DNA of 64,000 nt, taken from the NCBI GenBank assembly GCA_039881145.1, contig JAYKKI010000005.1, positions 22,005,501 through 22,069,500 of the forward strand. The letters run 5' to 3'. The translations under genes were made by a program, and so were the position numbers. Numbering within the stretch: position 1 is the first letter of the stretch; each line of letters begins with the position of its first letter. The notes under the pieces were generated by a model. That model had not been told where the DNA came from and did no database searches. It saw only the letters and a program-made list of their open reading frames with translations. This document shows positions 16,023 through 26,500 of this stretch, in pieces. This DNA is from Druceiella hillmani. Lineage: Eukaryota > Arthropoda > Insecta > Lepidoptera > Hepialidae.

Positions 16023-16063
16023 CCACGACCTAGGTTTCGTTGTATTACAACATCTTCAGGTGG
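16023..16063 (-). ncRNA. Hammerhead-ribozyme-like motif (best preserved copy)
   Basis: Read on the minus strand: CCAC, then CTGAAGA (fits the core CUGANGA), GTTGT-AAT-ACAAC (stem II), GAAA, a 3-bp stem III (ACC with GGT, two-base loop TA), C at the cleavage position, then GTGG, which pairs with the first CCAC (stem I). This is the order of a type I hammerhead with a minimal stem III, as known from Penelope-like and other retroelements. One departure is an extra T between the CTGAAGA core and stem II. Activity cannot be judged by eye. Confidence 0.5.
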
Positions 16064-16105
16064 GCTATTAGCAAAGATTGTTCTCTTTTGATCTTTGCTA
16101 ATAGC

Positions 16106-16146
16106 CCACCTGAAGATGTTGTAATATAACGAAACCTAAGTCGTGA
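16106..16146 (+). ncRNA. Hammerhead-like motif, mutated
   Basis: Same layout as the opposed copy at 16023-16063. Stem II is GTTGT/ATAAC, stem III is weakened (ACC with AGT), and stem I ends GTGA. Probably inactive. Confidence 0.4.
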
Positions 16147-16200
16147 CTAAAAACTTCAAGAAAGTAGAAATAATACTACATCACGTAGTTTTATTTAATT

Positions 16201-16982
16201 ATCACTTATAAATAATGAATATTTCTTTACCGTCAATTAAGTTAAAATTTACTTTTGTATAAAGCACCTAACAACGTTTCTCTGATTCGGCCCCGAAATG
16301 ACTCCCAGAAATCGACCCCTGCTGATAACACAATGATACAGCAGAATATCAGAAAAACAAACTTAAGTCTGTCTGTTTCACCTTTCCTCGCTGCGATTTT
16401 TTTCTGATCTGATATTATCGTAATACCAGTTTATAAATTATTATATTAAAATGTTTATTGCGTCCTTTCGAGATACGTCAGTAATAAATTTAATATGCAC
16501 GTTGCGCTATTTTAACATGCTAATGTGACACTTTATTTTTATTATTCAGTGAAAAAACACTGGTTTCATTATAAAGGAATTCTGCTGTTTCTCAAAAAAT
16601 TAAATACGTAATTGCCTTAATCATTTATTTAATATGTATGTAATTTATTATTCTTATTATCGGTCTTAAAAGTTAATTAATTAAAGTATAGCAGCATTAA
16701 GTTTTAACGTAGGTATATTAATTTTTCTGCTCTACTGCAAAGAAGTCTACTTATTTTTTCTTTGCTAGTTACCAGTTTCATAATTACTTAAAAAGTCATT
16801 ATAATAAGTAGTTTTATAAGCAGTTAATTTTTTTATGTATGAGTGAAGTATCCAGTTCTGTTGCAATGATGTTATTCGCACTTGGTCTGTATGCCCCAGA
16901 GTTTGAATTTATATCATCTACTATATTTTCACAATAATGCAAGAAAAACATAATAGTACGTCATTATTCACAGCATTGGCAG
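16201..16982. other. No gene recognised
   Basis: AT-rich DNA. A patch at 16275-16330 is less AT-rich but resembles nothing I know. Confidence 0.4.
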
Positions 16983-17170
16983 AAAGAAGTAATGGACGTA
17001 ATTCACAGCAGCGCTAGAAAGACGTAATGAATGTAATTCATACTAATGATATAAAGACGTAATGAATGTAATTCACACCAATGATATAAAGACGCAATGA
17101 ATGTAATTCACACCAATGTTATAAAGAGGTAATGAATGTAATTCACACCAATGATATAAAGACGTAATGT
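16983..17170. repeat. Tandem array, 36-base unit, about 5-6 copies
   Basis: Unit AAGACGTAATGAATGTAATT followed by CACACCAATGATATA. Copies start near 17019, 17053, 17089 and 17125, with a diverged leading copy near 16983. The inner copies are nearly identical, so expansion was recent or homogenised. Confidence 0.9.
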
Positions 17171-17699
17171 CTATTCCATTTGATTCAAAAAGGGCATGAG
17201 CTTGAACTTTTACCGTTGTTTGATAAGGTCTCGGACTAAAATGTGCTGGTGGATTTTTTCATGTAACAAAAAGAGTTCATCTCCATTGACCCTTAAAAAA
17301 CTTTGCTGCACGTTGCTGCTCGACATCATATTAACTGATGCATTCGCCTTGTCACAATACTACTTTACAGTGACAGCACGTAGAATACTTTCAGATGTGC
17401 AAATCCAAAATCCAAAATCCAAAATTACAAATAAAAAATCCGACCGAAAAGTTTTCGCGAATATGCGGCTATTCGACCATGACCGTCGCAGAGTGAATAT
17501 TTAGATATATGCAGTTTGAGCTCGAAAATAACACTCCAATTTCAAATAAAGTGTTTATTAAAATTAATTAAAAATTATAAAAATAGTAGTGTATAAAATG
17601 ATATAATTTTAATGTCATTTAAATATTTCGAAAATTTACCTTGATATTTTAGCACAAGGTTTGATTTTTAGGAGCCAAAAATTTATTTAGAGACTGTAA
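17171..17699. other. No gene recognised
   Basis: Contains a 102-codon frame at 17196-17504 that has no recognisable domain, signal peptide or family motif. A small ATCCAAA triplication lies near 17402-17424. Confidence 0.35.
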
Positions 17700-18270
17700 T
17701 CCATATTATTTATTTATTTATTTACATACATTTATCGATACATTACACGTAACCTATTCGAAAAGATAAGCTAATAATGGCATAACAAATTATATATATA
17801 TATATTAAACATGAATACTGAAATGTACAAGAACTATAAAAGATAACGACTACACGTACCGACACATATACTTTCATTTATCATAAACAAATCGCACTCT
17901 GAGACGACCGTGATTAGGTGGTTGAGCAATTGAATACCGTGAGAAACTGGAAGGTTCCGATATAATTTGGTTCTAGAGGGAGGTATGTGATGACTACGTG
18001 AGAGCGAATGAAAATCTCAATAAATAAATTTCATAAGCGTAACGTCTCTTCTGAGTTACAAGGAATGGAAACCTTGTATATCCAAGATGAAATCGGTAGA
18101 AAAACAGAAATAACTATACTGTCTCATAAACAGATATCGGAGGAACGTCTTTTTCACACGTTCAATAATCAAGCGGTACTTGACTTCGTGTGAGCTCCAA
18201 ATAATAAAGCCAGATTTTAAACAGGTCTGGAACAATCAAATGTACAGCAGATAATTATGTACAGCTGTGA
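17700..18270 (-). mobile_element. 5'-truncated LINE: reverse transcriptase C-terminus with 3' UTR and AAATA tail
   Basis: On the minus strand a frame from about 18215 to 18065 reads IWSSHEVKYRLIIERVKK, then TFLRYLFMRQYSYF and ILDIQGFHSL. This is the 'VWSPHEAKY..MLERIQ..FLRFLY...LGMVGYNSLE.RR' region of jockey-type LINE proteins. After a stop the same frame gives LRRDVTLMKFIY, then, after another stop, SRTKLYRNLPVSHGIQLLNH near 17925-17980, like the terminal 'PR.RTNLL..APL.RAL..LN' block. The strand then runs through a 3' UTR into AAATAAATAAATAAAT (plus-strand 17703-17722), a typical LINE tail. Stops within the frame show that it is dead. The 61-codon plus-strand frame at 18008-18193 is just the antisense of this relic. 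Confidence 0.85.
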
Positions 18271-19489
18271 ATTGAATACATAGATTAAAAATCTTTTGAA
18301 ATATGTAACACAATCCAAGTTTCCAAAATTATTTTATTGCTACATCCGTCATTTGTTCACGTAACGCCAATCGCGAATTAAGTATGGTAATTCCTATAAA
18401 AACCGAAATGTTATTCAAAACCATTCTCTATAAACACATATACTTTTCGTACGTAATAAAATAACGACTGGTAAAAGAAAACTAACGGTATCATGAGACA
18501 TAACCATTTTTGATCGTATGTACTTTTCAAGAGCTATTTTTCTGCGTATTCATTACATTTTAGTATATATTTCCTAAATTTATTTAATTACATTTCACTA
18601 ATTTAAATTAATTTTTTTTAAAGTTCCATAAGAACACAAGTAAACCTTATAATTTTGTAATATCCGTCCGCCGGTCTGAAATAGTTTCGTAGTTTCCAAA
18701 GTTTCAAATGTATGCGCTTGAAATTTTACAGATTCACCAGTAATACGAAGATATATAGCAAAATAAAAAATATGTTTGTAGATAAGAAAAATATGAAAAA
18801 AATGTTAAAAGCTGGCATTTGGTTAGAAATTTCAGTTAAATGTATTTCGATTAACTTAATTCAATAATTTCAAGAAACATAGACATCCAAGGAACCCAAA
18901 CTTGTGACCCGATCCAAACTTTATACAATTATAATAGATAAAACAAATGTTACGTAAATGAAGCTGAGAATGAAAACAAATCAAAAGCTACCATTTAAAA
19001 TTATAACTATAATCAAATTATTCTGATTATATGTAGAAAATTATTGATAGGTAGGTTATAAAAAAATAAAAGCTGATCCAGTAAAAACATGTCATTTACG
19101 CAACGTTTGTTTTATCTATGATAATTATATGCTGTTTTAAAAGTTTTGAACTTTCGCTTCATTTCTTCTAAGAATATTAATAGGTCAATTAATTATCTTT
19201 ATTATACAAGTATAATGAACATTAATTAATTTATATGCGACACGTGTAATAACACATGTCGCAATATATAAAGCCTGTCTGAAGTGTGCGGTATTATCGC
19301 TCAAGGCGCAGCATCTATCCTGTCCCTTTTCTTTCGCATTGACTACAATGCTTTTTTTCATTTCTGTAATAAAAAAGAAGATAAACAGTAGAAGAGGTAC
19401 AGTATTTTGAAAAATTCATACAGCGTAATAAATACAAATGAAAAGTACAAATACCAAGAATATAATTTTTTCATTATCTTTTTCACCTT
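18271..19489. other. No gene recognised
   Basis: AT-rich DNA with no open frame of note and no repeat recognised. Confidence 0.4.
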
Positions 19490-19700
19490 GATTGGGTAAA
19501 GGGCATCCACAATAATTCGCCTCGTTGATCGAATCGGAGCATCATGTAATGCTCCCCTCTAAGTCTTGCCCATGGTCTTCAATCCAACCAACAAAGTGGC
19601 GGACGCCAAGTCTACTTCAAACAATTGGAACAAGGGAAGAAGTGCTTCCCTTAATGGTTCCACTTCAAAGGTTCTTTAGGGGTTCCCTTCTAAACGTATG
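19490..19700 (-). mobile_element. Possible LINE 3' coding remnant
   Basis: A patch less AT-rich than its surroundings. The minus strand can be read, with stops, as GHTFRREPLKNL, then SRLGVRHFVGWIEDHGQDLE and EANYCGCPLP. This loosely recalls the 'GHV.RR...W.....RGRP..RW.DDI' end of some insect LINE proteins. The resemblance is weak, and single-copy sequence is an alternative. Confidence 0.3.
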
Positions 19701-21260
19701 ACCAACCATAATGGTAAAATAAATTCTCCTAACGAGATTATTGTCAATATCACTACATTAAGTGAGTTTTGTCCATAATTGAAATTAATATGTAATTACA
19801 GGATGAAAAAAAAACTGAAGGCATATGTTCACGGTCACTTTTTGTTATGTTTTGAACTTTTGTTGCGGCGAAATGCAGCGCTCTGCTTTATTGTACAATG
19901 GTAGCCTGGCCTAAAATGCCGTGCAACAATTAACACATGGATTTGGAATATTAAACGAAACATGGTCCGCTACCTCTAAAAATTAAATTAACAGCAACGC
20001 ATTCAGTTTTTTGTGCGCGGGCATTATTTGTAATTTATGTTCACTGATCTTTTTCTATAAAAAATTGCATAATTATATAAAATCTTTATTTTAACTTGGA
20101 TATAAGCTATCTATTTAAAAACCTGTATTGAAATCATTTAGTCTGCTTAAAAGAAAGGCAAACAAACAAACAAACAGACAACGTTTCACTTTCATCATAT
20201 GAGAACTAGTAGCGCTTGGGAGAAATCGTTTGAAATTATTTTATTTATAATTTATAGAAATCGTTTGACATATTGCACTAATTTACAATATATAAGCGGT
20301 GAACATTAAACGCATACTTTCGTAATATTTAAAAAAAAATGATTGGCTATTTGACAAAATATTTGTTAAAAAGTGAGTATAAAATATTAACTCAATTCGA
20401 CATGAAAGCTGTAAACAGAGCTCCAATATTTTTTATGACAACTTATTTTTTAGAATTATTATTATTACTTAATTACTTATTTTGTAAAATTGTATTTTTT
20501 AGCAGATTTTATATAAGCAGGCGGTAATTTGTAAAAAAGTATGAATACCCTCATAAATCAAACAACATTTACTGCGAGAAATATACTTAAAGGATATAAA
20601 GAATTATAGTATATTGAAGTTTTGAATTATTAAAAGGACAGTTTATGTAAAGTGTCTTTCCAAAACTTCAACTTACTCAACACGATGAGCTTATTATATC
20701 AGTGGTATTACTACGTTAACATTAGTGTTACTGTCAATATTATAGTTCAGGCGACGACGTTAGAAAGACATGAAACCATAATTTATTGACGTCAAACCAA
20801 TAACGAGACAAATATCCGAGATCGTCTTCAGATTAAATAAGAGCCTATCAATGTCACCTGTCAACTTAAGCGAGCGATCATATTATTTTCTAAACAACAA
20901 TAATATACGCTCGCATTTGCCATCAGCGTCATGGGTGGGCATTCTGATGCCGGGGTCAAGAACGACAGCTCTTACGTATAAGTGAGATACTACGATATTT
21001 ATCGTCTGTTGATTGGCGCACGAGTGGACTTTTCTTGGCTCACTTTCACGCTAAGTTGATTATTTTTTTACGATTCTTTCGTCATCCTCGTCCGCGACAC
21101 TGAGATTGGAAGAAGTCTATTTCCGGACGGGAGTCTATGCGGTCTATGTAAACGTGTGTCACACCAATTTAGCTTATCGACTTAAAGTGATATATCGATA
21201 CTATTATTTCTGAAAAAATGCTAATTTAGAGTCAGTTAAATTTGCATACTAAAGTGTCCG
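19701..21260. other. No gene recognised
   Basis: AT-rich to about 20850, then a less AT-rich stretch at 20860-21150 with no repeat or domain that I recognise. A short frame at 20339-20527 looks like random AT-rich coding. Confidence 0.4.
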
Positions 21261-21496
21261 ATGTTTTTTTACCTTTAATATTTTTCAGCCTTAGCTTAGT
21301 AGCGAGAGAATTTTGTTAATAATTACTCCTCAACTAGTAAATATCGATGAGTAGTGAAGTAGAGATCCCTATTTCACTATCAAAAATTGGATCTCTATTT
21401 CACTATCCATCAATCGTTATTAGTTGAAGAGTAATTATTAACAAAATTCTCTCGCTAATAAGCTAAGGCTGAAAAATATTAAAGGTAAAAAAACAT
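21261..21496. mobile_element. Fold-back / MITE-like element with long terminal inverted repeats
   Basis: The left end ATGTTTTTTTACCTTTAATA returns as the reverse complement at the right end (TATTAAAGGTAAAAAAACAT, ending 21496). The arms continue inward through CAGCCTTAGCTTA and GAGAGAATTTTGTTAATAAT for about 80-110 bases. Inner arms carry the pair AGTGAAGTAGAGATC / GATCTCTATTTCACT. The element is 236 bp with no coding potential. No target duplication is obvious at the ends. Confidence 0.85.
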
Positions 21497-21716
21497 ACCA
21501 ACTGGAAAATGCAAAATATGAAAAAGTAAAATATGTATAAGAAAACTGCAAAACTATTAAATGCAAATATCTTGAATTATTGACATTTTTTATATTATAT
21601 TTTTATAAGATAAGATTAGTTATTTATTTTATGGTTCTAAGGGCAATTATCTTATTTTGCACATTAATCTCTTTGGTTTTAGACTAAACCCTAAAAATAT
21701 ACATTATAAATATAAT

Positions 21717-21840
21717 CAATCTTTGCTAATCGCCTACCTGAAGATGTTGTAATACAACGAAACCTAGGTCGTGGTAAAGAACTTAAAGAAAGTAGAAATA
21801 ATACTACATCACCTAGTTTCATTTAATTGTGAATTATTAT
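21717..21840 (+). mobile_element. Partial copy of the hammerhead-like repeat
   Basis: From CTTTGCTAATCGCC through the CTGAAGA core, GAAACCTAGGTCGTGGTAAA, AGAAAGTAGAAATAATACTA and CATTTAATTG it matches the right arm of 15970-16200 and 56921-57030. The left terminal repeat is missing. It lies 220 bases past the fold-back element at 21261-21496. Confidence 0.85.
21734..21774 (+). ncRNA. Hammerhead-ribozyme-like motif
   Basis: CTAC (stem I, with one G-U pair to GTGG), CTGAAGA, GTTGT-AAT-ACAAC (stem II), GAAA, ACC-TA-GGT (stem III), C, GTGG. All core elements seen at 16023-16063 are present, including the extra T before stem II. Confidence 0.5.
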
Positions 21841-23559
21841 AACTTAGTTAATAATTAAAAACTTTAAAACAGGAACAGGTAGGAAGAAAATTTATTAATG
21901 AAAATAGTTTCAGTAATATTTTCGAACAACTGCAACGTATTCAGCGAATATATACCACATGAGATATTCAGCAGAAAACGAGGATAGTACTACTAATACA
22001 AACACACAAATCAAGTAAGAAACTAAATAAATGTACACTATCTATGTTTATTCCTAATTCCTACTTTAAGCTGTTCTACCATTCCCGGCACGGTTGACGT
22101 AAACAATTTATACTCGCTTCATCCGATTCAATATTCCGGCGCCATTTTTCTGGTCTATGTTAATATTGGCATGACCTCGGCTCTTTTTTGTTCATTAGGT
22201 GTTGAGCAGTCACTTGACAATGTAAATTAGATGATCTAATGTGAAATTAACTCTGTGTTTGATAGTGAAATCGTACTTAACTACATAATAAACTAAGTTT
22301 ATTGCTTGTGTGACATTGAAGTTTAACCTTGTATGCCATATCTGTAAAGTGTGGTTCGAGCTGTAGAAGGATGATGATAGCATCGTTCACATTTTAATAA
22401 AATATATATTTAAGCATCTCGAGACTTTCTTTCACAAAATTTAAAAAAACACGCAATTTGTATTTCAAACACATCCTGCTTTCATCTATAAACTATATAA
22501 GTTATCCCAAGCGGAAAACTATAAAATTTGACATATCGGAGTAGAAAGTGTAAGTAATTCTCGATATTTTATGGGACAGTTCGATAAACATAGCTATATT
22601 TTCAAAGGTGTCTAAAATCTTACAACTTTTTCTAAAACATTATTAAAAAAGAAAAATTATTCGTCAAAATGAAGGTAATGATTCTAATAATTACAGTTTC
22701 ATTTTTCTTACCGATTTAATTGGAATTCTATTCAATATAAGGCATATTTTTAAAAAGATTGTGTGTGAAGAATATGTGTGAAAGAAGATTCCTCTAGAAG
22801 TTGTACTTCTTTGGCATAATATAAGAATAACTTTATTTAGCACGTGAATAATTAATGGAAATAAAATGATAAAAGGACTAGAGCGTGATTGTAAATACGG
22901 TTGGTAAAATCTAATTTGAATCAAGTAATTACGTTTTAAAAACAGAAATTTATTTGACAGTGAAGTGGTCCATTTTATTATTCTGCTGGCTTTCCATTGT
23001 AAGCCAATAATCTACAACGGTGTAGCCGAATGTTAGTGAAGAGAGGAGTAGCAGAATAAACAACCCTGAGGTTGTACTTAACTTATTATTAAATTTTAAC
23101 TAGAATTATGATAGAGATATTATTAAAAAAAATACTATTTTATGACGTGTATTGTACCGCGACTATTTCGACGACGCAATAATGGGACTAGCTAATGTTC
23201 TAACGTTCATAATGATTAAGTGTGTTTTGAAGCATTTCTTTGCCTTGAAATTGAATTGATTAGCGACATGTTGATAAAAAACAAACCGATTTGTTATTTA
23301 CAAATTACTGGTTCCGTGCATATACCTTTGCTGAATTCCTAGTGACCGATTAAATATTGAAATTCCCATTTTGGAATGTAAATACTATTGTATTACATTG
23401 TTTGTAATTTAATTTTGAAAAATACTTAAAACTTCTCTTTCGACAGTATTTCTTAACTTGCTTTTAGCTTATCTTTTAAGTGTACTCGTATTTTTAAATA
23501 TATATTCTTCTTCTTCATTGCATTTTCATTACTGAAATTTGTGCGTCTTGAAGTGCCTT
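21841..23559. other. No gene recognised
   Basis: AT-rich DNA. The minus-strand frame at 22691-22924 has no recognisable motif. Confidence 0.4.
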
Positions 23560-24420
23560 GCCAAAGACGCTGACCAGCTGCTTCCGAACTATCCTGCTTC
23601 GGCTTGTCTCATAACGATAGCGACATGGATGATCTTTATTCCCTCTCTGATCTGTATTTTCCCCACAATTACTAGTTTATATGTTATTTGACCGTCTACG
23701 AGTTATATGACTATAGCAACAGAGAATTCGTTGGTAACAGATAATCGATAAGTTTGTAATAATTTGGAAATTGGTCCAGTATGGAATTGTTGGTTCTTTT
23801 GGCAGTTCAAGGTGTACGCAGCATTTTCCTCCATATTTTATCTATTAATCGAGTCTTCATCCATCTCATAATCGTGTTCAAATTTGTTCTAAAGATGCGA
23901 AGAGTGTGATATTATCAACGTATCTGAAGTTGCTCATTTTATTACCTCCTATTCCGATGTCCTTCTAGAGACTTTCTCGTGATGTATTCTCTGTAGATAT
24001 TAAATAAAAGAGATGAAAAAATACATCCTTCATACATCCTTTTCATCGATTTAAAAGGTCTTGAGATTAAATAATTTACTCTTACCATTGACTCACCATC
24101 TCTATACAAGTTAGCGACCAGCGTATTTAGATGTAAGAAGGTCCTTTTCGTGCAGGATATTCCAAACGTAGTTCCACCATGAGTGTGGAATAATCAATAA
24201 AGTATGATAAAATTGGCGTTTTAAACTCTCGGCTCTTTGCTATCGTCTGCCATACGTTAGTAATTTGCTGTTGTATCTCTAGGCCTTTGTAAAATCTGGC
24301 TCGTTAACTTGGTATTTGCCATTGCTGGTATGATTGTAATCGCCCTTTGATTATATACAATACATCTTGCTGGCGTGAAAAAGGAGCGCAACGATCCATT
24401 AGCTTTCGCATATCCTTATG
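23560..24420 (-). mobile_element. Decayed LINE reverse-transcriptase core
   Basis: The minus strand preserves, in order and with frameshifts, the conserved blocks of a non-LTR retrotransposon reverse transcriptase. REFKTPILSYFIDYS (about 24187-24235) corresponds to the '...FIDYSKAFD' block. ANLYRDGESMVRVNY (about 24072-24116) and EGCIFSSLLFNIYREYI (about 23981-24033) correspond to the 'LY....VRV...QGCILSPLLFNIY.E' block. SNFRYVDNITLFASLEQI (23890-23940) is the catalytic YADD block, mutated here to YVDN, so the second catalytic aspartate is lost. Downstream blocks (to about 23560) are not convincing. At least two frameshifts and several stops show a dead copy. No tail or 5' region was found. 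Confidence 0.85.
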
Positions 24421-25844
24421 ATCTCCTTTTATGAAGTGAGATAAAAAATAACTCCTTCTAATCACTTATACAAATCTTTTTCTATCTTGTGTATTTGAAA
24501 TGTCTAAGTAGTTTGATACTCACATACATGTACACTTATATTCACACGCCCTTATTCCTAATGGAGTAATTTTTATTTCCCAAAAAATAAATAAATTGTA
24601 ATTATCTTGTTTTTATCTCAATGATATAATCTTCAAGTACACATTTAGATGGAGAATTATACGGAAATGTTATCAATTTTTAATTTGTCGAGTATCTTAG
24701 ATGTGAAAATGAAACAAAAACAAACTCACTTTCACATTTATGTTTATACCCGTTGGGGTTAAGATTAAAATGCGCAATCAAATTATTTTAAACAATTTCA
24801 AAGTCTGTTGTAAAGTCAAAATAACATAATGTGGACGAACACATACTGAATGAAGAAGCAACTATATTTACTCAATACATTATATTTTAAGAGGTTATAC
24901 TACAGTACTGGTAACGTAGCTACGGTACTAAACATAGTTGAAAATACTTAGCTCAACTTATTCACAATCTAAAATTAGCTCTTAGAGTAATTATTTTCAC
25001 ATTCTTGGTCTTCTCTGTAGATAGAGTTTCTTTTAACATTACGCAGTAGTATCTTATTTTTATTTTTTTATTTTAATATCCAAAACACTTTGCAAACTAA
25101 ATTGATATGGCTAGATTATCTGCAATTAATACAAAAATATTGTTATTTTGACAAAAATAAACAAATATTATCTTTAGTCAATATAATTGCCGATGACATA
25201 ATACAATTTGTCTCTCCCACCTACATATTTATGGCATATAGAGGTACCATTACGACATACTAACACAAGAAAAGATTCCATAAGTCCAGTAATTGTCTGC
25301 ACTGTTGCCAAATATTGACGAACGAGGAGCGACTCAAGGATATTTTAGCGTTATCTTCAAACAAATAATACTAAACACAGCAATCAGCAAGTCTCGCGTA
25401 TTATTTAACCAAAATAAATCTCCAAGGCAGCGAGTACTTTTCTCTCCTCTACTTATTATCTTCGTTCGCCCACTCGAGTACAGGAAATTTGCCGTTTTAT
25501 CAGTGAATTGTATCTATGAGAATAATTAATTTGAATATGACATTGAGCGAAAAATAACAAGTTATTTTGGCGGAACTCGTGACTGAATTCAAATTGTGAA
25601 CGTTCGAATTTCAAGATTTTCTTCTTGAATCTTTGACCTCAAATTTATTTCTTGGAGTTAATAATGACTATATTTCAATTACAATAATGATTCTGTGTTC
25701 AAATAACTTTATAAGACCCGGTACTGAAATCTTGTTCAGACGATTACATCGTCGTACTTTTACTTCGATACCCTTTTATATATCAACGGCAAATTTTTAA
25801 ATTGTTAAATTAAATAACATTGTAATAGAAAAATATTGTGCTTT
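24421..25844. other. No gene recognised
   Basis: AT-rich DNA. A 78-codon frame at 25293-25529 has no recognisable domain. Confidence 0.4.
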
Positions 25845-25921
25845 ACAACTTTACGAGTAACTGCTCCATGACAACTTTACGAGCAACTGATCCATGACAA
25901 CTTTACGAGCAACTGCTGTAA
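25845..25921. repeat. Short tandem repeat, 26-base unit, about 3 copies
   Basis: ACAACTTTACGAGYAACTGM followed by TCCATG starts at 25845, 25871 and 25897; the third copy is truncated. Differences are single bases. Confidence 0.9.
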
Positions 25922-26234
25922 ATATAAAGGTATTACGTTTTCTTCCTTGATGATTTTTTTTTTCATCACTTGGATACGTTAAATGTACTGTAATAAAATC
26001 CAATTCACATCGACCACTTTAACCGGGGGAATGTTTTCTCCAGTATTACGTAAGGTTATGTTATAAAGAATCAACAAAAAAATAAAATGACAAATATAGA
26101 AGTAATGGAGTAAATATTCCAGAAAATCGGAATTCATTGAAAGAAAGTCAGTGGCACAAAAGAATAGCTGACTACCCCCAAATGTACTGTTTTTAGTAAA
26201 ATGTAATTATATTTTCATAATAAATGACTTAAAA
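25922..26234. other. No gene recognised
   Basis: AT-rich spacer before the repeat at 26235. I see nothing in it. Confidence 0.4.
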
Positions 26235-26500
26235 GACGGTAGTGGAAAAATATAAAAATTTATTAAAAAATAAGCGAATTATATGCTTCGAATTTAATGG
26301 AGGGGATAGAATAAGGATATCTCCCTGTCTCATTTTCTATCGTAGAATAAAATGTACATAATTAAAAATGGCGTCACAATCCAGAATTACCACACTCTTT
26401 AAAGCTCAACCACTTTTTAAATTTTGTCCCTTTTTTATTCTGGTCAGCGTGTACCTTGAAATTATGATTTATAAAATACAAAAATTGTCAAATGTTCTAA
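26235..26500 (+). repeat. Dispersed repeat family (copy 2 of 3, diverged)
   Basis: Shares AAAAATAAGCGAATTATATG-like sequence, the CTCCCTGTCTCATTTTCTAT block, AATGGCGTCACAATCCAGAA and TGTACCTTGAAATTATGATT with the copies at 14874 and 50093. More mutated than either. Confidence 0.7.

Larger units (their letters stand above)
15970..16200. mobile_element. Fold-back element with two opposed hammerhead-like cores
   Basis: A large inverted repeat. The left arm (about 15970-16074) and right arm (about 16096-16200) are near-perfect complements around a spacer of about 20 bases. The outer ends read AATTAAATGAAATTTCGTGA and, on the other strand, AATTAAATAAAACTACGTGA. Each arm carries the CTGAAGA/GAAACCTAGGTC core shared with 21717-21840 and 56885-57030: minus strand at 16023-16063, plus strand at 16106-16146. 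Flanking sequence to about 15925 also matches 57031-57080, so the family unit is longer than the fold-back. It has no coding potential. Confidence 0.8.

Noticed and set aside
16983..17170. CRISPR-like array because of the regular 36-base period
   Set aside because: The whole 36-base unit repeats with no unique spacers, so it is a plain minisatellite.
18008..18193. 61-codon plus-strand frame
   Set aside because: Antisense of the LINE reverse-transcriptase remnant that reads sensibly on the minus strand.
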